Assembly (NCBI GenBank): GCA_013146195.2
Contig: CM028379.1
Location: 93,291,401-93,355,400, forward strand
Length of the DNA: 64,000 nt
DNA from: Codonopsis lanceolata
Lineage: Eukaryota > Streptophyta > Magnoliopsida > Asterales > Campanulaceae
Direction: 5' to 3'
The position numbers and the translations under genes are program-made. Below the pieces are notes generated by a model. The model made no database searches, had not been told where the DNA came from, and saw only the letters and a program-made list of their open reading frames with translations. Shown piece by piece: positions 1 to 10,535 of the stretch (position 1 is the first letter of the stretch; every line of letters starts with the position of its first letter).

Positions 1-330
1 TTGTTGAATCGTTTGGCGTATGTGGTGGTTAAAACCTGATGGCCCTCGGTAATCCATATCTGCGAGAGGACATTGTCTCGAATGAAGTCGATGGCCCTTT
101 GTTCGGTGATGCTTGCTAGGGGATTGGCCTCGATCCATTTAGTGAAGTAGTCCACCGCAGCGACTATCACAAACTTGTTCTTTCCCTTTGGCGAGAGGAA
201 TGGCCCGATTAGGTCAAGTCCCCACATTTCGAAGGCCATCTGCGTGATTTTGGGGTTTGAGTGCGGGGCAATCTTGGAATGTTAGCGAACCTTTGACATT
301 TGTCGCATTTTCGGGCATATGCCTCGGCAT
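1..330 (-). pseudogene. Integrase zinc-binding end and core start (gypsy pol)
   Basis: The minus strand reads a Cys-rich segment with KCDKCQRFANIPR (about 330-270), the CxxC half of the integrase HHCC finger. The core follows with FEMWGLDLIGPF (about 235-200), whose Asp after GL is the first catalytic residue, and AAVDYFTKWIEANPLA (about 165-120). This matches the rve integrase core of plant Ty3/gypsy elements, which inserts cDNA into chromosomes. The later Asp and Glu of the DDE triad would lie beyond the left edge. Most of the stretch is open, but the fragment is incomplete. Confidence 0.85.
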
Positions 331-446
331 CCTTTCTCAGCGTCGGCCGGTAGTATCAGTGGAAAATGACCTGTCGGCCAAAGTTCGAGCCACGGATGGC
401 TTCCACATACCCCTCCATGTACCTCGGCTAATAATCCTTGTGTGAT

Positions 447-890
447 TTACGGTCGGACACACCTTAGGAGAGGCTTAGTGAAAGATCGCTTTGTATAGTG
501 CGTCCCGATTAAAGTGTATCGGCCGACCTTCTTGCCTTGCCATCCTTGCCCATCCTTGTTCTTTGTCATTTGGGTAATGTCCCACAGTCGATGTACTTTT
601 GATGTCATCGATCCAACACTCCGTCGTTGCTGTTCGAGCATCATTATCTTTTCTTTATCGATGGGCGGGGTATCGGATTTCAATCCATGTTTACGGGGGA
701 GCTCGTAGGAGGCTCAGCTGGTGGCCATTTTGGAGAGGTGGTTCGCCTTTGTGTTTTCAACCCTTCTATTTGTTCCAATTCGATTATTCGAATGGGCGAG
801 GACACCACGGCTACTAGCTCGGTATTTGTCGAGGGTTGGGTGGTTTACCCCATACTCCCAAATCACGCTTCACGGCAGTCGTTGAAGATT
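447..890 (-). pseudogene. Linker between second RNase H and integrase (gypsy pol)
   Basis: The minus strand here includes the stretch RYTLIGTHYTKRSFTKPLLR (about 540-465), which matches the segment just before the integrase zinc finger in Tat-type polyproteins, where a short 'arYtLieg.LYKrSf..PlLrCv' pattern is usual. The rest (about 560-890) is too damaged to read in one frame. It links the RNase H pieces to the integrase in one polyprotein and supports a single element across 1-1990. Confidence 0.6.
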
Positions 891-1100
891 AAGATTTGAG
901 TAGCTCTATCTCGGCTAGTTCGGCACCGACTATCAATGCTTCGTACTCGGCAGCGTTGTTTGTATTTGGGAAGTCGGTTTAAGGGCTTTCTTGATCTCGG
1001 TTACGTCTAGTGTTACGAGGAGGATGCACGCTCCGTTGCCATTTTGCTAGGCGATCCGTCCACGAACAATGTCGGTGAGATGAGTCGCGTTTGCGAGGCC
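890..1100 (-). pseudogene. Second, archaeal-type RNase H remnant
   Basis: Two motifs appear in order on the minus strand: TLFVDGSPSK (about 1085-1045), the first catalytic Asp of RNase H, and NNAAEYEAL (about 962-935), which carries the Glu and matches the TNNxAEYEAL signature of plant retrotransposon aRNase H. They are in different frames, so the domain is broken. This domain is the reason for the Tat/Ogre assignment; its usual role is thought to be helping degrade the RNA strand of the RNA:DNA hybrid. Confidence 0.65.
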
Positions 1101-1118
1101 ACTTTTGCTGGGCACTTG

Positions 1119-1470
1119 TTATTTGGTGGAGAGGTCCTTGATCGGTGCATCGCTCTTTCCTTGGTAGGGTGAAAGAGGTTTCGGCAATGAAATCGGCCGA
1201 GATTTGAGCTCTAATGGTTTTCCTTGCATTGTCATTTCGATGGCCCACTTCATCATTCTTCGGCAACGTCGGGCACATGCGGTATTCTTCGAGAGGTAAG
1301 TCGGTATATACGATTTCATGGGCTTTGAAATACGGCTTAGTTTTCTCGCCGTTATCATTAGCGCGAGAATCACCTCTCGATGCATGTACCTCGTTTCTAC
1401 CTCGGTCGGTGCATGGGACACATAGTAGATGGGTTTCGAGTCCCTCTTCTCCATGGCTGACACTTAGATG
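1119..1470 (-). pseudogene. First RNase H domain (gypsy pol)
   Basis: The open minus-strand stretch contains KPIYYVSHAPTEVETRYMH and ILALMITARKL, the usual 'pIYYvSkal..aEtRYt..EklaLAlv.aarkLrpYF' core of gypsy RNase H. Further on it reads RRMMKWAIEMTM, the 'lvkWaieLse' motif, and after a frameshift DFIAETSF, the 'vlADFiaE' boundary with the second RNase H. It degrades the RNA template after reverse transcription in live relatives. Confidence 0.75.
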
Positions 1471-1990
1471 CTATGGTTGTGTGTCAGTGACCAGAGATAG
1501 GCGTAGAGTCTTTCTCCGTGCAGGCGGTGAGCAAGAGTAGGCTGCCGAGAGGTATTTTTGAGCTCGGCAAGGCGAGTCGCACTGTCCCATGTGAACTTTC
1601 TCGCCCCTTTTAAGATTTTGAAGAAGGGAGGCTTTTTCGGTGATTCGAGATGAATCTTCCGGGGCCACTATTCTCCCATTCAATTTGTTGCACTTGTTTG
1701 ATGCATATTGGGACCTTCATCTCGGCTAATGCTTTTATTTTTTCGAGTTGCCTCGATGCGCTGGTTTACCATGTACCCCAAACTTCCCCGCCGTTCTGGC
1801 AGAGGCAGGGATTGAGCTTCATTTATTCTTTACGAGGTTTGCAAGGTTTCTCACGAGGTCGTCTATGTGGCCGTTTCCCGTCTTAATCACCATTATCGTT
1901 ATATGTAGGCCTCCATATTCCTCCTAGCGGTGCGAACACTTTGTTTACCATTATTTGGTAAGTGGCCCTGCCGGTTTAAGTAGAAACGGC
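1471..1990 (-). pseudogene. Reverse transcriptase C-terminal half (gypsy pol)
   Basis: RATYQIMVNKVFAPL (about 1970-1925) is the 'GATYQRlvNkmFa..iG' motif just upstream of the catalytic YVDD box. After damage, the thumb and connection follow: QLNGRIVAPEDS (about 1690-1650) and NLKRGEKVHMGQCD (about 1615-1575). The YVDD box itself is not readable, and several frameshifts separate the segments. Confidence 0.75.
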
Positions 1991-2002
1991 ATCGTATTAT
2001 AA

Positions 2003-2102
2003 NNNNNNNNNNNNNNNNNNNNNNNNNNNNNNNNNNNNNNNNNNNNNNNNNNNNNNNNNNNNNNNNNNNNNNNNNNNNNNNNNNNNNNNNNNNNNNNNNN
2101 NN
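2003..2102. other. Assembly gap of 100 N
   Basis: Exactly 100 unknown bases, the standard placeholder for a gap of unknown size. Minus-strand gypsy pol lies to the left and plus-strand copia pol to the right, so the two are not shown to be neighbours in the genome. Confidence 0.99.
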
Positions 2103-2429
2103 GAGCGTGGTTCCAAATGTTGTCGATGATTTTGTTAATGTTGAGACAGTACCTCCAAATCATCAACCTCTCATATACCTAATCCTTCACCAAAGAAATC
2201 AATCAAATATCCCCGACCATCACTTCTCTAACAATTAACCCACCCATGGAACCAAATTAACCAACATCAAGAACCAAATGCCCAACTCTCATCCCTCTAG
2301 CTCCCTCCTTTCCGAACTTTGTCATGAAGATACAAGACAGAACTCATCACATTCCCTCAAGCCACAAGAACATGTAGACCATCCACCTCTCAAATCATCG
2401 GTGACATTCATGTTGAGTACGCACTTCTA

Positions 2430-3900
2430 AGATCCTCCAAGAATGAATGTATGCCTGCCGCATTCGCTTCTGCGGTTAAGAGCTGAGCAAAGAAGATCGA
2501 TGAAGCTCTTCAAGATCCAAGCCTGGAAGCCATGCAAAGAAGAAACTTCAAATAATTTGAGCGATGCCAAGTATGGAAGCTAGTCCCAAAGCCTGCCGAT
2601 CATACCGTCATTGGCACAAAAATGGGTTTTGAAACAAGAAAGATGAGGATGGGAACATAGCAGAAACAAAGCAAGACTTGTTCAGCAAGGATAACGCAGC
2701 CTGGGGCGTATCGACTATGATGAAACGCTTTGCTCTAGTAGCAAGATTGGAAGCCATCGAATCTTCTCTAGCCTATGCTACATGACTTTGTTGTATCAAA
2801 TGGATGTCAAGAGCACATTTCTTAATGGCGATCTTCAAGAAACTTGCCGTTGCTCAACCTCCGTGCTTGTAGAGAAAGGAAAGAAACTCATGTCTACAAG
2901 CTTAAGAAGGCTCTCTATGGTCTTAAGCAAGCCTCTGCCTGGTATGAAACTTTATCCAAATTTTTGGTGGAACAAGGATTCGTAGCGAGGAAAGATAGAC
3001 ACTACTTCATTCTCAAGCACAAAGGACATTCTCGAATAAATTTTAAGTATGATATCATTTTCGGATCCACCAATGAGAAGTCAGGTGTTATTTGAAACGC
3101 TTATGACTAGCAAATTTCAAATGAGCATGATGGGAGAACTCACATTCTTCTTGGTCTTCAAATTCAACAAATTCAATAAAGGAATATTCATAAGCCAATC
3201 CAAGTATGCTAAAGATCTTGTCAAAAAGTTTTTGATTGGAAACAAAGAAACACATTTGATACGGCTGCTAAATGCAAACTTACCAAGGACTTACCAGAAA
3301 AGAAAGTTGATATCACCCACTATGGGGATAATTGGATCTTTTGCTTACCTCTGAGCATCTGTACATGGGGTGTGTCTAGATTTGCAGACTTCACATCTTC
3401 TTGCAAAAGAATCATTAAATACGTGTCAAATACCACCAACTTAGGTATTCGGTATCCAAGGGAATCCTCTTTCAACTTGGTGGGATACTCGAGACGCAGA
3501 CTTTTTGGTTGCCAAAATTGACGTAAAAAGCACTAGTGGAACTTGTCAATTTCTGGGGAGACGGTTGTCTTTGTCTCTAGCAAGAAACAAGCATCCGCTT
3601 CAAATTCCACCAGCAGCAGTACATAGGCGGCTGTAGCCGTCAACCGCTTTGGATCAAACAACAAGGTGGACTACAACATCAAAGTAGCCGATCGCCCAAT
3701 CATGTGTGATAACACCTCGGCAATCTCTATCACCCATAATCCCGTGATGCACTCGAAGACAAAGCATATCGATGTTCGATATCACTTTCTAGGGACAATG
3801 TTGAAAAGAGAAACATTAGATGAAGTATATTTCAACTGACCATCAATCGCAGACATCTTCACCAAAGCTCTAGCAGGCAGTTTGCTTATCTAAGGAGAGC
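2430..3900 (+). pseudogene. Copia reverse transcriptase / RNase H, decayed (element A)
   Basis: Recognisable segments in order: the RVT_2 start (FERCQVWKLVPKPADH then VIGTKMGF, about 2555-2625); QMDVKSTFLNGDLQE (2800-2845), with the first catalytic Asp; KKALYGLKQASAWYE (about 2900-2950); DIIFGSTNEKS (about 3050-3085), where the YVDD box is damaged to a lone D; and FISQSKYAKDLVKKF. RNase H follows with STSGTCQFLG, NTSAISITHNPVMHSKTKHI (about 3710-3765) and ADIFTKALAG near 3850. Many stops and frameshifts are present. The DIIFGSTN wording is usual for SIRE/Maximus RT. Confidence 0.85.
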
Positions 3901-3910
3901 TTGGTATGCT

Positions 3911-4254
3911 TTTGATCTGATTAAATTTAATCTAAAATTAATTTTTCATTATAATATTTTAGAAATTTCAAAATTAAATTTTTTTAAGCGCATTTGAAAA
4001 TTTTTCTAAGCACTTGAAAATTTCTCTTAAGCGTATTTATTATTTTAAAATCTAGCATTTATAAAGTCACTAGGAGAAAAATGTAAGCTTTCTAAACTTT
4101 AAGTTTTAGTAGGACGTTTATGAAAATTGTGAGGACTAATTTCAAATTTGGTTGAGTTAATTTATGAAAAGGCATTTTTAAACCGTCATTCTTTAAGTCT
4201 TGTCATCAAAAGGCGTCGACTTAATGACTTTTCACAAATATCTATGACCGATAA
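3911..4254 (+). other. AT-rich spacer after pol in element A
   Basis: No gene is visible. The stretch is AT-rich with several similar AAATTT and TTTTCTAAGCG segments around 3950-4060. It lies between the end of RNase H and the leader of the env-like region. Confidence 0.5.
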
Positions 4255-4431
4255 GACGCCCTTTCACTTATAAACCCTCAACCGCCAAAATTTCATTTCA
4301 CAAGATCGGTTTCTTGCTATCTCTCTAAAAATTTTTCTCTCCAAGAATTTTCTCTTCGCCTGCTGTTCGTTAGTTGATTCCTGTAGATTAAACCACTTTC
4401 GTCTTCTTCTTCTCGCAAATCTTCGCAAATG
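4255..4431 (+). promoter_or_regulatory. Putative internal promoter and leader of the env-like gene (element A)
   Basis: A CACTTATAAACCCTC block at 4265-4279 looks like a TATA box. A pyrimidine-rich leader (TCTCTCTAAAAATTTTTCTCTCC, then CTTC repeats) runs to an ATG at 4429. The equivalent place in element B (10536-11089) has the same design: no coding capacity, a TATA-like run and a CT-rich leader just before the env-like frame. Inferred function: a separate promoter for the downstream frame. No expression evidence is available. Confidence 0.4.
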
Positions 4432-7155
4432 GTAAGAAATTTTGAACCCTAACTCAGTAATCTCCTGTAAGTTAATGTTATGCTCTCTCATCCGTATCAC
4501 GCCATTATTGACTGCTCATGTGACTTAGCTTCATATCTTTCAAATCTTCAAATTATGTCGTTTCATTACCGATAATATCTTCTTATGAATGCTTTGGACG
4601 TCAATTTTAGTATTTCGAGTTATATTTGGCCCTGATGTGGTACTTCATGTATTATTTGAAATTTCTGGGCTTAATGCTTGCTTTGCTTTTCGAGTTCTTG
4701 AGTTCTTGCCTAATTTTCGCAAAAACTTTTAGGTCAACAGGCTGCAAGTTCCTGACTTCTTCCAAATCGCCTCCCATGTATCACCTGGGATGTGCATCGA
4801 CGAACCATATCTGCTCGTGCCATTCTCCGAGTCAAGATTGTGGGACGACTCGAACTGGCCTCGGCATTCTCGCCACGTTTATCTTTGGAGGATGAGGACT
4901 TCATTTATATGCTAGTCAAGAATTCTATCGGCTACGTAAATGACTCTGGCTCTTCTATCACGCGCCGTCGTTTTAACTCACCATTACTATCATCGCCTCC
5001 GATTGCCAAGATTATGGGCGTGGAGTTCGATGGTCCTACCTCTCTCAAAGACTCGTAAAAGGCCTCGCCTGGTCCTATATGCGGGCGCGAATACTCCCAA
5101 GGAAGCGCTAAAAATGAAGAGGACCTTGTTTGAAGACGACGCTCTACTTCATCACCACTTATTTGACAAAAGTCCGATCTCTCACAAAGCACCTACCGAC
5201 ATTATGACCTCGCACACCTGAGTACACATCCGCCGTCGCTCTCAACATCGACTTAAGCGGGCTCGATCCTCTTGAGCCAGTGATGTCCGAAGCGGTAAAG
5301 GCTTCTCCGAAGAGGCGGCCTTTGTCGGCTTATCAACGCTCTTCTTCGATCAAACACAAAACTTCATACCCACATATTTGCTTTTGTGAAGAAGAAGGTC
5401 CAAAATCCCAGCTTTACTCAAAGACCTTCATCGTCAATTATCGAACCAAGAACGAGAAGAGAATACAAGCAGGTCTTCACCCTCTTGTCATCCATGCTCG
5501 AAGCCCCTTCCACTTAAAGTCATCGAATCCTCAGACAACAGTGGACTCTCGGCTAAGCAAAGCAAGAAGCTCTCTAAAGAAAGCCGCCGCCGAAGGCCGC
5601 CAAGCAAAGCCGCCGATCCTCACTCCCTCCACTCACAAAAGAAGTCGAAACTCTCATCCGAGGAGAAACCGCTCCGAAAAGGCGGAAAGTTGCTTCCTCT
5701 TCCAATACTATAACCCGCTGGTACCCGTTAAACGACGAAAGAAGACCGCTGCTCCATCGCTTTACTTCGTACCTCGAGGGCAGCTGAATCAGACGCCGCT
5801 CTTCGTCCCTCAAGAAAAACCACACGCACCGAACCTCTGAACCTTTCATCCCATTCATTCCACCTTCTCCTTACTTCTTCCTCTCTTCATTTTCTGCCTT
5901 GTATATTCCCCCTTTGAGCCATCTTCTCGCCTTCTTCTCCCATATCCTCTCAACCTCGCTGTTGTTGAGGAGGAGCCTTCTTCTCCTGCTTCCTAAGAAG
6001 AAGATACGGTAGATTCCCAGAAGAAGTCTGTGTGGCTCCAACACCCTCTCCACCTCGAGACTCTATCCCTTCTCCACCACTTTCACCTGAACCCATCTCC
6101 ACCATTCATCCGCACTCTCTACAGCCATCAGTACCGCCTCTATCACACTCGCTCCCCTCAACCTCTTCCCTTCCTTCCTTCTCTATGCCCGACCACTTCT
6201 CTCCTCTTGCCTCACATCTCTACTCTTCTTTACCAACATCCTTTCTGTACCCCAGATCTTTCCTCCTATCTCTTAATACATTACTCCCTATCTCTATCTC
6301 TTCCGACCTTTACCAGATTCTCTTTCCTTCCATCTCTTCTGCTACCCATTCTTTTCTGTTTGACTACTCTTCTATTTCTGACCTTCTCTACCCTTCTACT
6401 TCCCCTCCTAACTTTGTCCTTCTACCCGACTATCCTTTTCCTTCCTACCTCCTAGAAGCATCCCCTTCCTCTTCTACTTCACTTCTCTGTCAAATTTAGC
6501 CACCGACATTGAAGTTGATTCCAAACCCTCTTCTTTCTCCACCTCCACCCTCTCGCTAACAACCCCTTCATCCTGCCTCTTCTCCAACTCGCTCATCATC
6601 CCTCCACAAGCCATATTTCCATTAACCTTAACCCTTCTCTACCTACCAACACTTGTTGATCCCGCCATTCGGATCTTCTTTCGAGCAAACAATCCACCAG
6701 CATCGCACACTCAATCAGCAGCTTCCTCTATGGCCCAGCAAATTGATGTGCTCAACTATGGCCTCAATGCTACTCATGCCACCATTTTTGACATCGGGAA
6801 GATTGTTGATCAACTAGTGAACGACACTGCTCAGGCCTTCACCACTCACAGGTTCCTGGTTCAAGATCAACATGCTGCTCTGATAGGAATGCTGCACTCT
6901 CAGCAAATCAGCATTCGTGGCCTTTTCAATGAACTGAAAACCGGCATGGCTCGAGCAATTCTTAGCCGAAGGGAAGTTGCTGACTTCACCAATCTTCGCC
7001 TAGTCGAAGAAGCCGATGCAGTGGCCGCTGGCCGAACAAATAGGGTTGGTGCCATCGTGAGGAGAGAGCTACTCACTTTTGAATCAAGCCCCGACAGGAA
7101 CAAAACCGCTACGAAACGCTTAAATGACGAATCGAATCGGGTTGAGATTACTTAG
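4429..7155 (+). pseudogene. Env-like region of element A, broken
   Basis: The likely start is ATG at 4429, followed directly by GTAAG; a splice to the TTTTAG at 4732 would join it to VNRLQVPDFFQIASHVSP (from 4733). Further pieces sit in shifting frames: EDEDFIYMLVKNSIGYVNDS (about 4880-4940), a Lys/Ser-rich part near 5530-5700, a Pro/Ser-rich part (6032-6499), and an open C-terminal segment (6730-7155) starting MAQQIDVLNYGLNA. That last part is helical, rich in Ala, Leu and Gln, and likely coiled-coil. Architecture (folded N part, Pro/Ser-rich middle, coiled-coil end) matches element B's downstream frame. Such frames are called env-like by position; no membrane segment is evident, so envelope function is unproven. 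Confidence 0.55.
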
Positions 7156-7578
7156 AACGAAGACGCATCGCCCAATCTCTTCCGACTGCTGGTATTTAGT
7201 TCTCAGATCTTTGTTCTTAAACTGTCTTTGCTTTTGCCAAAACTGTGTTTAAACAAATTTTGTTTAATCACAGATGTCCTAAGTTTCTTTCAAAGTTTAA
7301 ATTGCTTTATCTTGATATTATCTGCTCTATTTAAACTTCGTGTTTAAATATTTACATGTTGCACGTGTGCTTATTTCTTAGATTTAAACCCTGCTTGACT
7401 TAGTACTTGATCTTAATGTTTCTCTCTTGTAAGTACTTAGTATAGCTATCTCTCTACTGCGACTTCTGAGAGGCATGTCTGCTCTTACTAAAAATCTTTT
7501 AGATATGTTATTATCTCAGTGCATTATTCAAAGTCTGCTAGTAGCTGAGATGATGGCATCAACCAAATAGGAGGAGAT
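7156..7578 (+). other. 3' untranslated stretch and polypurine tract of element A
   Basis: Non-coding, T-rich sequence with scattered TTTAAAC blocks. It ends in the purine run AAATAGGAGGAGAT (7565-7578) directly before the LTR start TGTTG. Element B has the near-identical run AAATAGGTGGAGAT at the same place, so this is the plus-strand priming site. Confidence 0.75.
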
Positions 7579-8782
7579 TGTTGATTCCTATTTCTAGATT
7601 TGGTTGAGTCATCCTCTGATTTTATTGTACAGTGGCTAAAAGGTCTGCGTACCGATTAGTGTGGCAACTGTCTTAGAATCAATTTTTGTAGAACTGTTTT
7701 AGTGTTAGTCTAGGCGCGGTTTTGCAAAGCTTCTACAGCAGCCTTGAAGGACCAGTAGACTTTGAAGTCTGCTCAATGCCGAACAGTCAAGTTAAGCCAA
7801 TTCATGATATTATGACACGTGGACATCTAGTTGATATTTTCGAAAATATCTAGTCATTATGTCTTCAATCAGATTTCACTTTCAACAAGTCAACTCTGCA
7901 TGCTGACAACTGTCCAGTCTGTTTCCTGAAAACTGAAGACTGAAGACATTACCCGTTTTGGCTAAGAAGACTTTCCAAGCTGCAGAGCCTGCAAGCTGAA
8001 ACATTACTCAATTTGGGAATGTCTTCTCTGCACACTGCATCTCTGATGACTGAGGCTGTTACATCTTCCAAAGCGCCGAATTGCATTCAATGCAATTAAA
8101 CGTTGGACACAGTTTACCCTGCATCAATCCAACGGTCAAAAGATCTCTTCCTAGTATTTATTCAAGTCTTGAAGATCTGAAGAAAAACACTCTTGCGAAT
8201 TAACTCTCAAGCTTCATCTTCAATACTCAAGCATTCAAGAGATCAAAGGACAAGGACTAACACTTCACCAAACTTTCTGAAGCTGCAGATCTGCCATCCT
8301 AAATTGTTTTCAAACTTCATTTAGTTTGTCTATAACCGTTCTTTAATTTTGCACGTGAAGAGAACAATTAATCATTGATTGTCTCTCTCACCTTTATACA
8401 CTTGGTTAAAAACTCATTTTGTACACGATCCATTAGAGATCTAAATCATAAACCTAGTGGATAAACAAGTGCACTTTTAAAATCCAAAGCTAACCACTTT
8501 GGTAGTGGATGTAGTACTATTCACAGTACGAACCACTTCAAATACCGTGTGCTGTTTGAACTAACTGCTTGTGTCTTTCATCTCCATAATCAGTACTGCC
8601 TTCACAGCACTCTTAACAACTCAAAATCTATTTTGTTTCCGCTGCCTAAACACTTCCTTTTAAACCTCTCTACAAATCATTAAGAAGTGTTTACGAAAAA
8701 GTTTTATAAAAACATAACTAGGCTATTCAACCCCTTCTAGCCTAGATTGAGCCTATTTTGGGACTAATAAACTTTACCAACA
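7579..8782 (+). repeat. 3' LTR of element A (1204 bp)
   Basis: It starts TGTTGATTCC right after the polypurine tract and ends TTTACCAACA. An early segment, GTGGCTAAAAGGTCTGCGTA (7632), recurs nearly unchanged in the solo LTR at 57249. A later block, CACTTTGGTAGTGGATGTAG (8498), recurs in the LTR of element B at about 15280. The end carries GGCTATTCAACCCC, a C-rich box found in all three LTRs. These shared boxes place the three LTRs in one lineage. Confidence 0.75.
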
Positions 8783-8854
8783 AAACTCATTAGGCTATTC
8801 ACCCCCCCTCTAGCCTTGTCAGTTACCAACTGGACTTACAATTGGTATCAGAGC
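8783..8854 (+). repeat. 5' LTR remnant and primer-binding site of element B
   Basis: 8792-8840 matches the last 50 bp of the 3' LTR at 15642-15690. It is followed by A and then TTGGTATCAGAGC (8842-8854), the standard complement of the 3' end of plant initiator tRNA-Met used as primer by copia elements. The rest of the 5' LTR is missing; element A's 3' LTR ends directly before it, which suggests that A is inserted in this LTR. Confidence 0.8.
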
Positions 8855-8901
8855 CTAATTTTTGATTTTTTTTCCAAGCCTAACAGCTTGAAAGCTCGAT
8901 C

Positions 8902-9636
8902 ATGGCAACCTTAAAATCTTTTCAATCAAACAATGTTACTCAAGTACCTATTTTTGATGAAGATCACTTTAATATTTGGAAGGAAAGAATTACAAGATAT
9001 ATGAACAATATAGATAAACGATTAATGGAATGTGTAAGAGGTGGTCCTATGCAACCAATGAAAATTAATACTAAAGTTGGTAAATCTTCTACTGCAGATG
9101 ATGACACCATAAATCCTCTTGCTCCCGAGGTTGAAGAATATGTTCTCAAGCCGCAATCAGAATGGACTGAGGAAGATAAAATTACTGATGGACTGGATGC
9201 TAGAGCTGTACATATTCTATCAAGTGTTGTTTCTGATGAAAACTATAAGCAAATATATGACTGTGTCACTGCCAAAGAAATTTGGGATGCTCTTGTTGAA
9301 TACGTTGAAGGAGACCAAAACACCAAGGACAACAAACTCTACGATTGCATAAAAGAGTTTGATGCCTTCAAGAAGGACCCAAAAGAATCATTAAAGAATG
9401 CCTACGATAGATTTCTCGAGGTAAGTAATAGATGTTCTTCTCTTGGTAAAGTTTATAGTATGAAAGATTTGAATATGCGTTTTCTTAGTAGCTTGGGAAG
9501 TAGATGGCATGTTAAGGTCACTGCCATAAAGGGAGCAAGAGATTTGAATAAAACTCATATATGTAGTCTTGTTGCAAGTCTCAAAATTTATGTAAAGGAA
9601 GTTCTCAAAACTCAAGAAATTGAGAATTTTTTTTAA
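8902..9636 (+). CDS. Gag N-terminal part, copia UBN2-type (element B)
   Basis: An open frame of 244 residues starting 47 bases after the primer site. Visible motifs are PIFDEDHFNIWKERITRYM (residues about 17-35; the 'f.G.nY..Wk.rm..yl' start of copia gag), AKEIWDALVEYVEG (about 125-140) and LKNAYDRFLEVSN with FLSSLGSRWHVKVTAIKGAR (about 160-215), the UBN2 gag core. Gag packages the RNA and forms the particle. A stop after IENFF (9634) interrupts the frame; homologous coding resumes at 9684, so the full-length protein is broken. The start is supported by a normal gag opening, MATLKSFQ. Confidence 0.85.
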   Translation: MATLKSFQSNNVTQVPIFDEDHFNIWKERITRYMNNIDKRLMECVRGGPMQPMKINTKVGKSSTADDDTINPLAPEVEEYVLKPQSEWTEEDKITDGLDARAVHILSSVVSDENYKQIYDCVTAKEIWDALVEYVEGDQNTKDNKLYDCIKEFDAFKKDPKESLKNAYDRFLEVSNRCSSLGKVYSMKDLNMRFLSSLGSRWHVKVTAIKGARDLNKTHICSLVASLKIYVKEVLKTQEIENFF

Positions 9637-10535
9637 AGGTATATCTTTGCAAGCTAAAGAAGAGACCTAAAACTTCTACATCCTTGTCAGATGATAACTT
9701 TGATGAAGATGAATTTGCTGCTTTTGCTAGACAATTTAGAAAGTTTAAATCTTTTAAAAGGAAATTCCAAAAACCTTCTGCAAATTTTCAAAAATCTTCC
9801 TCAAATCCTCAAAAACCTTCCTCAAGCTTTCAAAGACCTTTTACTTCAAATTTTCAAAAGCCTTATTTCAAAACAAATGAAGACAAGGATGAGAAAGAAA
9901 AATTGTTGTACTTTAATTGTAGAAAACCTGATCACTTTGCTTCAAACTACCCTTTTACCAAAAATGAATATTACAAAAGAGCTCCCCGAAATTTTGAAAA
10001 ACAAAAAAGGTTTGGTTGCTGAAGATCAAAATCTTGCAACATGGATTGAGACAGACTCTGAAGATGAATCTGCTGATTTTGTGCATCTGCTGATTTTGTG
10101 CAAGAAGCAAATCTGTGTCTTGTTGCAGAATCAACTATGTATAATTCCGAAAGTGATTTTTCTGGTCCAAAATATTCAAATGAGTCTGGTAATGAGTTGC
10201 AAAGCTCACCTATTAAAAATCCCAAGCTGACAAAGGTCATCAAACCTGATCAGTTTATGGTTAAGAAAATAGGAAATGGTTTTTATGGACAAGGAATCAT
10301 AAGTCAACCTGAAAGAAAAGTCAAGTCAACCTCTCTTAGGACTGCTGACATCAAAATAAGCAATATGTCAAAAAGGCAGGAGGAGAAGGTTACTGACAAA
10401 AATGGATCTTCACTTCGGCTTGGAACTTTGTTGAGAATCAAATTCTTGATTGACATCTTTCAAATTTCATCAGCTGACAAAAGAGACATAGCTGACATAA
10501 TTTCTTATCTATTAGGCGACATTACGGTTGACTAA
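9637..10535 (+). pseudogene. Gag C-terminal part with damaged zinc knuckle (element B)
   Basis: The frame from 9684 reads an acidic stretch, a Lys/Phe/Gln/Ser-rich repeat (KPSSSFQRP, about 9760-9860) and LLYFNCRKPDHFASNYPF (about 9900-9955). This is the CCHC knuckle CxxCxxxxHxxxxC with first and last Cys both changed to Tyr. Frames then shift at about 10018, and a further open piece runs 10098-10535 with no recognised domain. The family uses this knuckle to bind RNA, so the copy is probably inactive. No protease, integrase or RT follows. Confidence 0.7.

Larger units (their letters stand above)
1..1990 (-). mobile_element. Ty3/gypsy pol fragment, Tat/Ogre-like, truncated at both ends
   Basis: Read on the minus strand from 1990 down, the order is reverse transcriptase end, RNase H, a second (archaeal-type) RNase H, zinc-binding region and integrase core, leaving the window at base 1. 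RT-RH-aRH-IN order with a second RNase H is the known mark of the Tat/Ogre lineage of plant Ty3/gypsy elements. All domains carry frameshifts and stops, so this is a dead copy. No LTR, primer site or polypurine tract is visible. The N gap at 2003 cuts it upstream. Confidence 0.85.
2103..8782 (+). mobile_element. Element A: 3' part of a SIRE/Maximus-like Ty1/copia element
   Basis: The order on plus is copia RT and RNase H (2430-3900), a promoter-like leader (about 4200-4430), an env-like region (4429-7155), a polypurine tract (7566-7578) and a 3' LTR starting TGTTGATTCC at 7579 and ending ACCAACA at 8782. An extra reading frame between pol and the 3' LTR is characteristic of the SIRE/Maximus copia lineage. 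The 5' LTR, gag and integrase are absent, lost to the gap or to truncation. The bases after the LTR (AAACT) do not match the bases before it, as expected for the 3' LTR of a longer element. Confidence 0.8.

Noticed and set aside
5280..5858. Open frames of 186 (plus) and 94 (minus) residues as genes
   Set aside because: They lie in the broken env-like region of element A. A different frame gives the expected Lys/Ser-rich sequence, so these are chance frames.
6030..6499. Two overlapping plus-strand frames rich in Leu/Pro or Ser/Pro
   Set aside because: Both come from CT-rich DNA. Only the Ser/Pro frame fits the env-like region, and neither is a separate gene.
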